Source: an uncultured Oscillibacter sp.
GTDB taxonomy: Bacteria > Bacillota > Clostridia > Oscillospirales > Oscillospiraceae
Assembly: GCA_946494635.1 (NCBI GenBank)
Contig: CAMMCS010000137.1
Coordinates: forward strand, 1-5,360
Length of the DNA: 5,360 bases
Direction: 5' to 3'
The position numbers and the translations under genes are program-made. The notes under the pieces were generated by a model. That model was not told where the DNA came from, made no database searches, and saw only the letters and a program-made list of their open reading frames with translations. Every line of letters starts with the position of its first letter. The first letter of the stretch is position 1. This document shows positions 1 through 5,360 of this stretch, piece after piece.

Positions 1-25
1 AAAGCCGGACTGGCTGCCCGGCTTT
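1..25 (+). terminator. Possible terminator hairpin of a gene left of the window
   Basis: AAAGCCGG (1-8) is the exact reverse complement of CCGGCTTT (18-25), with a 9-base loop between. The stem may continue to the left of the window. The T-run after the stem is short (TTT, then CC), so this is a weak intrinsic terminator if it is one. It probably closes an upstream gene. It also takes up most of the space in front of the regulator that starts at 60, and I see no good -35/-10 pair in 26-59. Confidence 0.45.
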
Positions 26-46
26 CCTGTCCAAATTTATTGTAAT

Positions 47-53
47 AGGAGGG
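47..53 (+). promoter_or_regulatory. Ribosome binding site of the MerR/TipAS regulator
   Basis: AGGAGGG lies 6 bases before the ATG at 60. It is a strong match to the anti-Shine-Dalgarno sequence and fixes the start of the full-length regulator. Confidence 0.85.
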
Positions 54-59
54 ATCTCT

Positions 60-821
60 ATGGAATACACCGTCAAGGCGCTGGCGGAGCTGGCCGGCGT
101 CACCCCCAGGACTCTGCGCTGGTACGACCAGACGGGGCTGCTGAAGCCCCTGCGGACCACAGAGGCCGGGTACCGCCTCTACGGCCCGAAGCAGCTGGAC
201 CGGCTGCAGGACATCCTGTTCTACCGGGAGCTGGGCCTGGACCTGGCCTCCATCCGGACCATCCTGGACGACCCGGCCTTTGACCGCCAGGCGGCGCTGC
301 AGAGCCACCTGACGGAGCTGAAGGCCCGCCGGGCCCGGCTGGACGATCTGATCCTGACTGTCCAGCGTACCATCGACGACATCAAAGGAGGAACGAAAAT
401 GACCGATCAGGAGAAGTTTGAGGTCTTCAAGCGCCGCGTCGTTGCGGCCAATGAGGCCGCCTTCGGGCAGGAGATCCGGCAGAAATATGGAGACGAGGAG
501 GCGGACCGGGCCAATGCCTGCGTCCTGGCCCTGACCCGGGAGGAATACGAGCAATGGAAGGCCTTGGGCGGGGAGATCCACACCGCCCTCACCGCCGCCG
601 TGCAGGCGGAGGCGGATCCCGCCGGGCCGGAGGGGCAGCGGATCGCGGCCCTCCATCGGCGGTGGCTGTCCTATTCCTGGGAGGCGTACACGCCCCAGGC
701 CCACGCGGGGCTGGCGGAGCTGTATGTGTCCGATCCCCGGTTCACCGCCTATTACGACCGGGAAATGCCCGGCTGCGCCGCCTTTTTGCGGGACGCCGTC
801 CGGGCCTATACCAAGGCGTGA
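60..821 (+). CDS. MerR-family transcriptional regulator with TipAS ligand-binding domain (TipAL/Mta-like)
   Basis: This is a predicted one-component drug-responsive activator. The N-terminal MerR winged helix-turn-helix spans about residues 1-70, with the typical TLRWYDQTGLLKP and GYRLYG motifs. A long dimerisation helix follows at about 77-110. Residues 114-253 are a TipAS-type domain, with the typical HAGLAELYVSDPRFTAYY segment at 215-232. The 253-residue length matches the TipAL and Mta families. Known members bind thiopeptides or other amphipathic drugs and activate multidrug exporters or their own gene by realigning promoters with over-long spacers. The cysteine that captures thiostrepton in Streptomyces TipAL seems to be replaced, with Tyr210 at the equivalent place in a by-eye alignment, so covalent capture is not expected. 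No exporter gene is adjacent, so the target is unknown and autoregulation is the default inference. An internal start at 399 is described separately. The gene converges on the ATPase gene. Confidence 0.92.
   Translation: MEYTVKALAELAGVTPRTLRWYDQTGLLKPLRTTEAGYRLYGPKQLDRLQDILFYRELGLDLASIRTILDDPAFDRQAALQSHLTELKARRARLDDLILTVQRTIDDIKGGTKMTDQEKFEVFKRRVVAANEAAFGQEIRQKYGDEEADRANACVLALTREEYEQWKALGGEIHTALTAAVQAEADPAGPEGQRIAALHRRWLSYSWEAYTPQAHAGLAELYVSDPRFTAYYDREMPGCAAFLRDAVRAYTKA
384..391 (+). promoter_or_regulatory. Internal Shine-Dalgarno for a free TipAS domain
   Basis: AAAGGAGG sits inside the regulator gene, 7 bases before an in-frame ATG at 399. It is stronger than the gene's own start site at 47-53. 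In the protein it encodes part of the Lys-Gly-Gly linker between the coiled coil and the TipAS domain. The position, exactly at the domain boundary, argues against chance. Confidence 0.75.
399..821 (+). CDS. Internal-start product: free TipAS-like drug-binding domain (140 aa)
   Basis: Translation from the ATG at 399 (Met114 of the full protein, same frame) would yield a 140-residue protein consisting only of the TipAS domain, without the DNA-binding part. In Streptomyces lividans, tipA makes both a long activator (TipAL) and an abundant short form of 144 residues (TipAS) from an internal start, and the short form is thought to soak up drug. Here the internal site has a full AAAGGAGG at ideal spacing, so the same two-product arrangement is likely. 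That it is translated is an inference from the sequence and from the tipA precedent. The start lies just after the linker residues IKGGTK, where the fold is expected to begin. Confidence 0.65.
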   Translation: MTDQEKFEVFKRRVVAANEAAFGQEIRQKYGDEEADRANACVLALTREEYEQWKALGGEIHTALTAAVQAEADPAGPEGQRIAALHRRWLSYSWEAYTPQAHAGLAELYVSDPRFTAYYDREMPGCAAFLRDAVRAYTKA

Positions 822-861
822 AAGCGGCAGGGCCGCCCGTTGACGGGCGGCCCTGCCGCTT
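822..861. terminator. Bidirectional hairpin terminator between convergent genes
   Basis: An 18-bp perfect stem (822-839 with 844-861) closes on the loop TTGA. It begins one base after the regulator's stop codon and ends 14 bases before the last codon of the leftward ATPase gene. T-runs are short on both sides (CTTCGATT rightward, CTTTCAC leftward), but the stem is long and GC-rich. It most likely ends both transcripts. Confidence 0.75.
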
Positions 862-875
862 CGATTGGGAGAGAT

Positions 876-3458
876 TTACTTCTTGCCCATGCTGCGGATG
901 GCTTTCAGAATCTGGATGACCACCATGGAGCCGAAGGCCAGCCCCACGATGGCGCCCACCAGGCCGGCGGACAGCTGCGCCACGTCGAAGAGCGGCTCCA
1001 GCGGCGGGATCAGCAGCACCGCCGCCAGCAGCAGCGCGCCGACAGCGAAGGCCCCCAGCAGGAACTTGTTGTTCCAGAAAGCCCGGGTAAACATGACCGG
1101 CCGGCTGGACTTGCAGTTGAAGCCGTGGAACAGGCGGCTCAGGCACAACGTGGCAAAGGCCATGGTGCTGCCCACCGCCGCGCCGCCATTGGACAGGCCG
1201 ATGTGGAAGGCGGCGATGGTCGCCAGGGCAATGACCACTCCCTCAAGGCCGACGCTGGCCAGGAAGGGCTTGGTCAGGATGCCCTCATGCCGGGGGCGGG
1301 GCTTCTCCTGCATCACCGCGTCGCTGTGGGGCTCCAGCCCCAGGGCGATGGCGGGCAGGGAGTCCGTCAGCAGGTTGATGAACAGCAGGTGTACTGCCGC
1401 GAAGGGCACCGGCAGCCCCGCCAGGGAGGCATACAGCACCGTCAGGATGCCCGCCGTGTTGCCGGAGAGCAGGAACTGGATGGCCCGCTTGATATTTGCA
1501 TACACGTTCCGGCCGTTTTTCACCGCCTGGACAATGGTGGCGAAGTTGTCGTCCGCCAGCACCATGCCGGCGGCGTCCTTGGCCACCTCGGTACCGGTGA
1601 TGCCCATGGCCACGCCGATGTCCGCCTGCTTCAGGGCCGGGGCATCATTGACGCCGTCGCCGGTCATGGCCACCAGGTTGCCCCGGTCCTGCCAGGCCCG
1701 GACAATGCGGATCTTGTGCTCCGGGGACACCCGGGCGTACACGCTGACCTTAGGCACGAACTCCCGCAGCTCCTCGTCGCTCATGGACTCGATGACCGCG
1801 CCCTCCACGGCCTCGGTGCCGGGAGTGAGAATTCCGATCTCCCTTGCGATGGCGGAGGCGGTAACCTTGTGGTCGCCGGTGATCATGATGGGGCGGATGC
1901 CGGCGGAGATGCACTCTGCCACTGCCGCCTTGGACTCCTCCCGGGGCGGGTCCATCATGGCCACCAGCCCCAGGAACTGGAGATCCCGTTCATCCTCCAG
2001 TCCAACAGCGGGCTCCGTGAGCATCCGTTTGCCGAAAGCCAGCACCCGCAGGCCCTGCTGGGACAGCTCCTCGTTCACCCGGCTGATCTCCGCCTTCTCC
2101 TCCGGGGAGAGGCGGGTGCGGTCCAGCATCACGTCTACAGCGCCCTTGGTGATCATAGTGAGCCCGTCGGAGAGGTTGTGGACCGTGCTCATCAGCTTCC
2201 GGTCCGAGTCGAAGGGCAGCTCCGCCAGCCGGGGATACTTCTTCCGGGATGCCTCGGCGTCAAAACCGTAGCCGGCGCCCAGGCGGACCAGGGCAGTCTC
2301 CGTGGGATCCCCCACCTCGCCGGCCTCGTTGACTGTGGCGTCGCTGCACAGCAGGGCCGACCGCAGCAGATCCCGCTGGGCCGTCCGGGTGAAGTCCGCC
2401 CCGTCAGCGGAGATGACCTCCCCGCCGGCATAGAGTTTTTTCACTGTCATCTTGTTCTGGGTCAGGGTACCGGTCTTGTCGGAGCAGATGACGGACACGC
2501 TGCCCAGTCCCTCCACCGCCTGGAGCTTGCGGATGATGGCGTGCTCCTTGGCCATCTTCTGGGTGCCGAAGGAGAGGACGATGGTGACGATAGAGCTGAG
2601 GGCCTCCGGCACAGCCGCCACCGCCAGGGCCACGGCGAAGATGAAGGCGTCCATGATGTTCTCATCCCGCGCAAACACGCTGACCGCAAAAATAATGGCG
2701 CAGAGGACCAGAATCCCAACGGAGAGCTTTTTGCCGAACTGATCCAGGCTCACCTGGAGGGGCGTCTTCTTCTCCTCCGTGTTCTTCAGCAGGGCGGCGA
2801 TCTTGCCCATTTCCGTGTGCATGCCGACGGAGGTCACCAGGAAGCGGCCCCGGCCGTAGGTGACAAAGCAGCCGGAGAACACCATATTCTTCCGGTCGCC
2901 CAGGGGAACGTCCCCCGCGATCTCCTCCAGATCCTTCTCCACCGGCAGGCTCTCGCCGGTGAGGGCGCTCTCCGCGCACTTCAGGCTGGCGCACTCCAGC
3001 AGGCGCCCGTCGGCGCAGATCGCGTCGCCTGCCTCCAGCAGCACCACATCGCCTACGGTGACCTCCCTGCCGGGAATCTGGATCACCTGACCGTCCCGCA
3101 CCACCTTGGCGGTGGGGGCGGACATCTGCTTCAGGCTGTCCAGAGAGGCGGCGGCCTTCACCGTCTGGACAGTGCCCAGGATGGCGTTCATGATGATCAC
3201 CGCCAGAATGACGATGGTGCTCTCCACCTCTCCCGTGAAGGCGGACACGATTGCCGCAACGATCAAAATGATGACGATGAAGTCCGCGAACTGCTCCAGG
3301 AAGATCCGCAGGACGCTTTTGCGTCCGCCCTCCTGCAGCTCATTGGGCCCGTACTGCTTCAGACGGCGGGCGGCCTCCGCCGCCGTCAGCCCGTCGGCAG
3401 TGCTGTCCAGTTCCCGGAGCAGCGCCTCCCGGTCCTTCTGCCAGATCTTGTTTTCCAT
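876..3458 (-). CDS. P-type (P2/type II) cation-transporting ATPase, probable Mn2+/Ca2+ exporter
   Basis: This is an integral membrane pump of 860 residues that uses ATP to expel divalent cations. Visible parts in order: N-terminal cation-ATPase domain (1-65), TGES actuator loop (167-170), PEAL in helix 4 (284-287), phosphorylated Asp327 in CSDKTGTLT, nucleotide-site KGA (438-440), TGD (527-529), TGDGVND hinge (599-605). Ten membrane helices are legible: about 56-75, 80-100, 243-263, 268-298, 656-682, 686-707, 732-754, 760-781, 797-819 and 829-854. Ion site II residues of SERCA are kept (Glu285, Asn695, Thr698, Asp699). The site I glutamate of helix 5 is replaced by Gly670, so one ion per cycle is likely, as in PMR1/SPCA pumps. 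The manganese riboswitch in its leader points to Mn2+ export, as for Lactococcus YoaB. The ATG at 3458 is chosen because AAGGAG lies 8 bases upstream. An in-frame ATG at 3548 would make 30 extra residues out of the riboswitch terminator and is rejected. Confidence 0.93.
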   Translation of the reverse strand: MENKIWQKDREALLRELDSTADGLTAAEAARRLKQYGPNELQEGGRKSVLRIFLEQFADFIVIILIVAAIVSAFTGEVESTIVILAVIIMNAILGTVQTVKAAASLDSLKQMSAPTAKVVRDGQVIQIPGREVTVGDVVLLEAGDAICADGRLLECASLKCAESALTGESLPVEKDLEEIAGDVPLGDRKNMVFSGCFVTYGRGRFLVTSVGMHTEMGKIAALLKNTEEKKTPLQVSLDQFGKKLSVGILVLCAIIFAVSVFARDENIMDAFIFAVALAVAAVPEALSSIVTIVLSFGTQKMAKEHAIIRKLQAVEGLGSVSVICSDKTGTLTQNKMTVKKLYAGGEVISADGADFTRTAQRDLLRSALLCSDATVNEAGEVGDPTETALVRLGAGYGFDAEASRKKYPRLAELPFDSDRKLMSTVHNLSDGLTMITKGAVDVMLDRTRLSPEEKAEISRVNEELSQQGLRVLAFGKRMLTEPAVGLEDERDLQFLGLVAMMDPPREESKAAVAECISAGIRPIMITGDHKVTASAIAREIGILTPGTEAVEGAVIESMSDEELREFVPKVSVYARVSPEHKIRIVRAWQDRGNLVAMTGDGVNDAPALKQADIGVAMGITGTEVAKDAAGMVLADDNFATIVQAVKNGRNVYANIKRAIQFLLSGNTAGILTVLYASLAGLPVPFAAVHLLFINLLTDSLPAIALGLEPHSDAVMQEKPRPRHEGILTKPFLASVGLEGVVIALATIAAFHIGLSNGGAAVGSTMAFATLCLSRLFHGFNCKSSRPVMFTRAFWNNKFLLGAFAVGALLLAAVLLIPPLEPLFDVAQLSAGLVGAIVGLAFGSMVVIQILKAIRSMGKK

Positions 3459-3466
3459 TACACATA

Positions 3467-3472
3467 CTCCTT
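3467..3472 (-). promoter_or_regulatory. Ribosome binding site of the P-type ATPase
   Basis: On the minus strand AAGGAG (within AAAAAGGAG) lies 8 bases before the ATG at 3458. This decides the start in favour of the 860-residue protein. The site lies downstream of the riboswitch terminator and outside it, so control is expected at transcription rather than by hiding the ribosome site. Confidence 0.85.
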
Positions 3473-3488
3473 TTTCCCGACAAGACGC

Positions 3489-3541
3489 AAAAAGGCGAGG
3501 CTTTTGCGTCAATGCCACTGCATTGATACAAAAGTCTCGCC
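3489..3541 (-). terminator. Riboswitch-controlled intrinsic terminator (expression platform)
   Basis: Read on the minus strand, GGCGAGACTTTTG (3541-3529) pairs with CAAAAGCCTCGCC (3506-3494), with one wobble pair. Between them, GCATTGA and its complement TCAATGC form an inner stem with a 4-base loop (minus-strand AGTG). The stems are joined by a two-base-pair step holding one mismatch. TTTTT (3493-3489) follows directly. This is a classic Rho-independent terminator lying between the aptamer and the ATPase start codon. Its 5' arm contains the CUUUUG needed for aptamer helix P1, so the aptamer and the terminator exclude each other. Confidence 0.9.
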
Positions 3542-3618
3542 GTTTCAACCCGAAGCGGGGCCGAAGCCCGTACTGACGCCGTTGGGTACACAGTCGATGT
3601 GCCAGCTACTCCCTTTTG
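3529..3618 (-). ncRNA. yybP-ykoY manganese riboswitch aptamer
   Basis: This RNA element senses Mn2+. The defining pieces are visible on the minus strand. Helix P1 is CAAAAG (3618-3613) with CUUUUG (3534-3529). It is followed by the conserved loop GGAGUAGC (3612-3605), then a hairpin GCACA/UGUGU (3602-3588). Next comes an arm with the conserved CGUCAGUACG (3578-3569) capped by GGGC-UUCG-GCCC (3569-3558), and finally GCGAGA just before the P1 3' strand. The order and sequence match the family as I remember it from the Lactococcus yoaB aptamer (GGGGAGUAGC, CGUCA, GCAAGA). The optional last hairpin of that aptamer is absent. Known members switch genes on with Mn2+, often exporters including P-type ATPases, which is exactly the gene that follows. 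The RNA begins about 5 bases after the predicted transcription start. Confidence 0.9.
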
Positions 3619-3629
3619 GTTCTGAGGGC

Positions 3630-3658
3630 ACTATACCTGATTTTGCCCCGTTTGTCAA
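3630..3658 (-). promoter_or_regulatory. Sigma-A-type promoter of the riboswitch-ATPase transcript
   Basis: On the minus strand, -35 TTGACA (3658-3653, perfect) and -10 TATAGT (3635-3630, five of six) are separated by exactly 17 bases. The predicted start is the A at about 3623, giving a leader of about 165 bases that begins almost directly with the aptamer. The -35 box starts 4 bases after the permease stop codon. Confidence 0.88.
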
Positions 3659-3662
3659 CTGC

Positions 3663-5015
3663 TTAACCGTCGATTTTTTCAATTTTTTTCCCGCGGAAAC
3701 GGACGCCCACGCCCATGACCACAGCAAAAACGATCAGGTAGTAAAACACGGTTGCGCCGTATCCCGCGAAGGCGGCATACACCATGAACCCGCAGCCGCA
3801 GAGCGCCAGGCCCGGCATCACAAACCGCTGGAACGGCCGCAGGTCCGTCCCCTTGCGCATCAGCTGGATAAACATGGGAACGTACATCCCGTACAGGGTG
3901 ATGATGGGCAGCTCCGAGGAGTCGAAGCTGAAGGGGCCGAACCAGGGCCCGCCCACATTGGCGCCGTAAAAATACACCAGCCACGCCGCGGAGAAGCCCA
4001 GGCTGGCCAGGGCGGAGTTCCCCGCCATATTGGTCACCGGGTCCACCTGGCGGAACAGCTCCGGCGCCGGCCCCTCGTCCCGGACTGCCAGAGCGTACAG
4101 CCCCCGGCAGCAGGAGAGGGTCAGCCCGTTCAGCGTTCCCAGGCAGGAAATGACGATCAGCACAAACACCACTGTGCCCGCCGTCTCGCCGAACACCCGC
4201 TGGAAGGCCATTTTGGCCGCGGCCTCACCGCTGGCCATCAGCTCCTCTGTGGTCACCGCACCGGTAAGGCCGATATAATAGAGAATATAGGTGGCCACCA
4301 CGATGAAGGCGCCCACCACCAGGGCCCGGGGCAGGGTCCGCTTGGCATCCCGCAGCTCCGCGTTGATGGAGGTGGCCAGGATCCACCCCTCATAGGCGAA
4401 GGCCACCGCCACGGTGGAGGCCATCAGCCCCTCTCCCGTGGAGATGGTGCTGGCGCTCATGGCAGCGAAGTTCTCTGCCATGCGGCCGTTCATCAGGCCC
4501 ACCGCCGCGCCGCAGACCGCCATCAGGGCCAGGGGGATCATCTTGATTACCGTGGTGGACACCTGGAATTTTCCCGCCAGCCGTGGGGCCAGGGCGTTGA
4601 GCACATGGTCCAGGCAGAGCATTGCCCCGGCAATGGTCATGCAGGCGCCGCCGGTGATGTCCCAGCCCAGCAGCACGCAGAAATACCGGGCGGAGATCCA
4701 GGCCAGGGCGGATACCAGGCAGGGGGTGTACAGCACCGCCATGAACCAGCCCACATAATAGGCATATCCCCGCCCCATGGTGGCCTCGGCATAGTCCACC
4801 AGGCCGTTGACCTTCTCATACCGGGTTGCCATGGTGGCGAACACATAGGAGCAGACGATCATAATGGCGCCCACGATCCCCCAGGCCAGAATCCCCAGGG
4901 GCATGTTTCCCTGAGTGGCCTGGAGCACCTTTTCCGCCTTGAAAAACACGCCGGAGCCAATGACGATCCCCACCACCATACAGATGGCCGTGGGCAGGCC
5001 GTACCGCTTTTCCAT
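3663..5015 (-). CDS. APC-superfamily amino-acid permease/exchanger
   Basis: This is a 450-residue polytopic membrane protein predicted to move amino acids across the cytoplasmic membrane, probably with about 12 helices. Helix 1 carries the family's substrate-binding GSG (residues 20-22 in GIVIGSGVFF). Helix 6 has FAYEGW (206-211), followed by the cytoplasmic loop NAELRDAKRTLPRAL (218-232). This pairing is typical of the LAT/SteT-like branch. A third family-like segment is RGLYALAVRDEGPAPELF (304-321), corresponding to the usual R-x-x-x-A-x-A-R-D-G-x-x-P-x-x-F. The substrate cannot be told from sequence alone. The ATG at 5015 is chosen because AAAGGAG lies 6 bases upstream and helix 1 begins shortly after it. 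The in-frame ATG at 5105 would overlap the promoter and add 30 residues unlike the family. The gene ends only 4 bases from the ATPase promoter and has no terminator of its own. Confidence 0.88.
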   Translation of the reverse strand: MEKRYGLPTAICMVVGIVIGSGVFFKAEKVLQATQGNMPLGILAWGIVGAIMIVCSYVFATMATRYEKVNGLVDYAEATMGRGYAYYVGWFMAVLYTPCLVSALAWISARYFCVLLGWDITGGACMTIAGAMLCLDHVLNALAPRLAGKFQVSTTVIKMIPLALMAVCGAAVGLMNGRMAENFAAMSASTISTGEGLMASTVAVAFAYEGWILATSINAELRDAKRTLPRALVVGAFIVVATYILYYIGLTGAVTTEELMASGEAAAKMAFQRVFGETAGTVVFVLIVISCLGTLNGLTLSCCRGLYALAVRDEGPAPELFRQVDPVTNMAGNSALASLGFSAAWLVYFYGANVGGPWFGPFSFDSSELPIITLYGMYVPMFIQLMRKGTDLRPFQRFVMPGLALCGCGFMVYAAFAGYGATVFYYLIVFAVVMGVGVRFRGKKIEKIDG

Positions 5016-5021
5016 GGCCCT

Positions 5022-5028
5022 CTCCTTT
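5022..5028 (-). promoter_or_regulatory. Ribosome binding site of the permease
   Basis: On the minus strand AAAGGAG lies 6 bases before the ATG at 5015. It decides the start in favour of the 450-residue protein. Confidence 0.85.
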
Positions 5029-5053
5029 CTCTGCTGAACACTTTTCTGCGATA

Positions 5054-5067
5054 GCCCTTTAAAGGGC
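5054..5067. promoter_or_regulatory. 14-bp perfect palindrome, possible operator in the permease leader
   Basis: GCCCTTTAAAGGGC is a perfect 14-bp palindrome between the predicted permease promoter and its ribosome binding site. If the promoter call is right, it covers roughly +3 to +16 of the transcript, a common place for a repressor operator. It could also fold as a short hairpin in the RNA, but with no spare loop bases. I do not recognise the regulator. Confidence 0.4.
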
Positions 5068-5076
5068 ATTGGAAGA

Positions 5077-5105
5077 AGGATACCACAACTCTGCACAAAT
5101 TGCAA
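5077..5105 (-). promoter_or_regulatory. Likely promoter of the permease
   Basis: On the minus strand, TTGCAA (5105-5100) and TATCCT (5082-5077) are 17 bases apart, each matching the sigma-A consensus at four of six positions. The AT-rich stretch upstream (5106-5143) and the position just after a leftward terminator support it. It is weaker than the ATPase promoter. Confidence 0.5.
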
Positions 5106-5137
5106 TCTATTTTCTGCGGTTTTCGACAGCAGTATGC

Positions 5138-5163
5138 AAAAAACGCTCCCGTTTCCGGGAGCG
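5138..5163 (-). terminator. Rho-independent terminator of a leftward transcript from beyond the right edge
   Basis: On the minus strand, CGCTCCCG (5163-5156), loop GAAA, and CGGGAGCG (5151-5144) form a perfect 8-bp stem with a GNRA loop, followed by TTTTTT (5143-5138). It is a textbook intrinsic terminator. It insulates the permease promoter from transcription arriving from the right. Confidence 0.88.
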
Positions 5164-5360
5164 CCAGCTGGCTATGCGCCATTTTCTTTTGGGGCACGGT
5201 GCCGTTTCATCGCGCCCCATCACCTGGAACACGATGCCCCTGCGCCCGGCCTCTCGTGTCGCGCACCCCGGCCCCCGCCGGCGGGCCGGGGCCCGCCTTT
5301 TTCCCCGGCGGGCCAAAGCGGGGGGCCAGCGGGGCTGGGGGGGCAAGAAAACTACTCCAC
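5164..5360. other. GC-rich region with nested inverted repeats, no supported gene
   Basis: The last ~200 bases are dominated by G and C runs. Inverted repeats include CCCCGGCCC (5266-5274) with GGGCCGGGG (5283-5291), GGCCCGCC (5290-5297) with GGCGGGCC (5307-5314), and CCAGC (5326-5330) with GCTGG (5334-5338). The first two overlap at 5290-5291, so they cannot both form fully. A leftward reading frame is open from the window edge to 5107. It runs straight through the terminator at 5138-5163 and is rich in Arg, Pro and Ala, as expected for GC-rich noncoding DNA. It probably belongs to the 3' region of a transcript starting outside the window. Confidence 0.5.

Noticed and set aside
41..46. TGTAAT as a -10 box for the regulator gene
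   Set aside because: No -35-like hexamer lies 16-19 bases upstream, and the implied transcription start would fall within the ribosome binding site.
3459..3548. N-terminal extension of the ATPase from the ATG at 3548
   Set aside because: The 30 extra residues would be encoded by the riboswitch terminator and by the ribosome binding site of the real start. No Shine-Dalgarno sequence precedes 3548.
840..5054. A 1404-residue open frame on the plus strand, antisense to both the ATPase and the permease
   Set aside because: It covers two unrelated genes plus the promoter and riboswitch between them. Its composition (His, Gln, Gly, Asp rich) is what the reverse frame of GC-biased codons produces. 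It matches no family I know and has no start site of its own. It is open only because stop codons are rare in that frame.
5016..5105. N-terminal extension of the permease from the ATG at 5105
   Set aside because: It would start inside the predicted -35 box and include the palindrome and the clear ribosome binding site for the ATG at 5015. The extra residues are not family-like.
5107..5346. Leftward 79-residue frame with a TTG start, open to the window edge
   Set aside because: It reads through the hairpin and T-run of the terminator at 5138-5163, has no ribosome binding site in front of the TTG, and has the Arg/Pro composition of noncoding GC-rich DNA. A real gene end entering from the right cannot be fully excluded.
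5349..5360. GGAGTAG on the minus strand at the right edge, resembling the riboswitch loop motif
   Set aside because: No matching P1 helix or CGTCA element follows on the minus strand. Seven bases alone are not evidence for a second riboswitch.
1..5360. CRISPR arrays, insertion sequences, tRNA or rRNA genes, phage or defence modules
   Set aside because: I looked on both strands and found no spaced direct repeats, no transposase or terminal inverted repeat pair, and no cloverleaf or rRNA-like sequence.

Overview
The window looks like a chromosomal segment of a GC-rich, Gram-positive gut-type Clostridia member. An Oscillospiraceae-like organism (Flavonifractor/Dysosmobacter type) is my best guess. 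The reasons are the strong GGAGG-type ribosome binding sites in front of every gene, the strongly GC-biased third codon positions, and the protein families present. The genus is an inference from style, not from a search.

Layout. Positions 1-25 hold an inverted repeat that probably ends a gene to the left. A MerR-type regulator with a TipAS ligand-binding domain runs rightward (60-821). It carries an internal ribosome binding site and ATG that should also yield the free TipAS domain (399-821). A long GC-rich hairpin (822-861) separates it from two leftward genes. The distal one is an 860-residue P-type cation ATPase (876-3458). Upstream of it (3459-3658) lies a complete regulatory leader: a near-consensus promoter, a manganese-sensing yybP-ykoY riboswitch aptamer, and an intrinsic terminator whose 5' arm overlaps the aptamer's closing helix. 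The next leftward gene is an APC-family amino-acid permease (3663-5015), with its own likely promoter and a 14-bp palindrome just downstream of that promoter. Positions 5138-5163 form a leftward terminator for something beyond the right edge. The last ~200 bases are very GC-rich nested inverted repeats with no gene I can support.

How it works together. The riboswitch and the pump form a manganese homeostasis unit. When Mn2+ is high, the aptamer closes, the terminator cannot form and the pump is made. The pump keeps the residues of SERCA ion site II but lacks the site I glutamate. This fits a single-site Mn2+/Ca2+ exporter of the kind these riboswitches control elsewhere. The permease and the TipAS regulator look functionally independent of the pump. 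However, the permease has no terminator of its own, so its transcript should run into the riboswitch terminator.

The most informative points are the riboswitch-controlled pump (a known class, here with all parts legible), a second hairpin competing with the terminator, and the two-products-from-one-gene arrangement of the TipAS regulator. I did not find a convincing new system.
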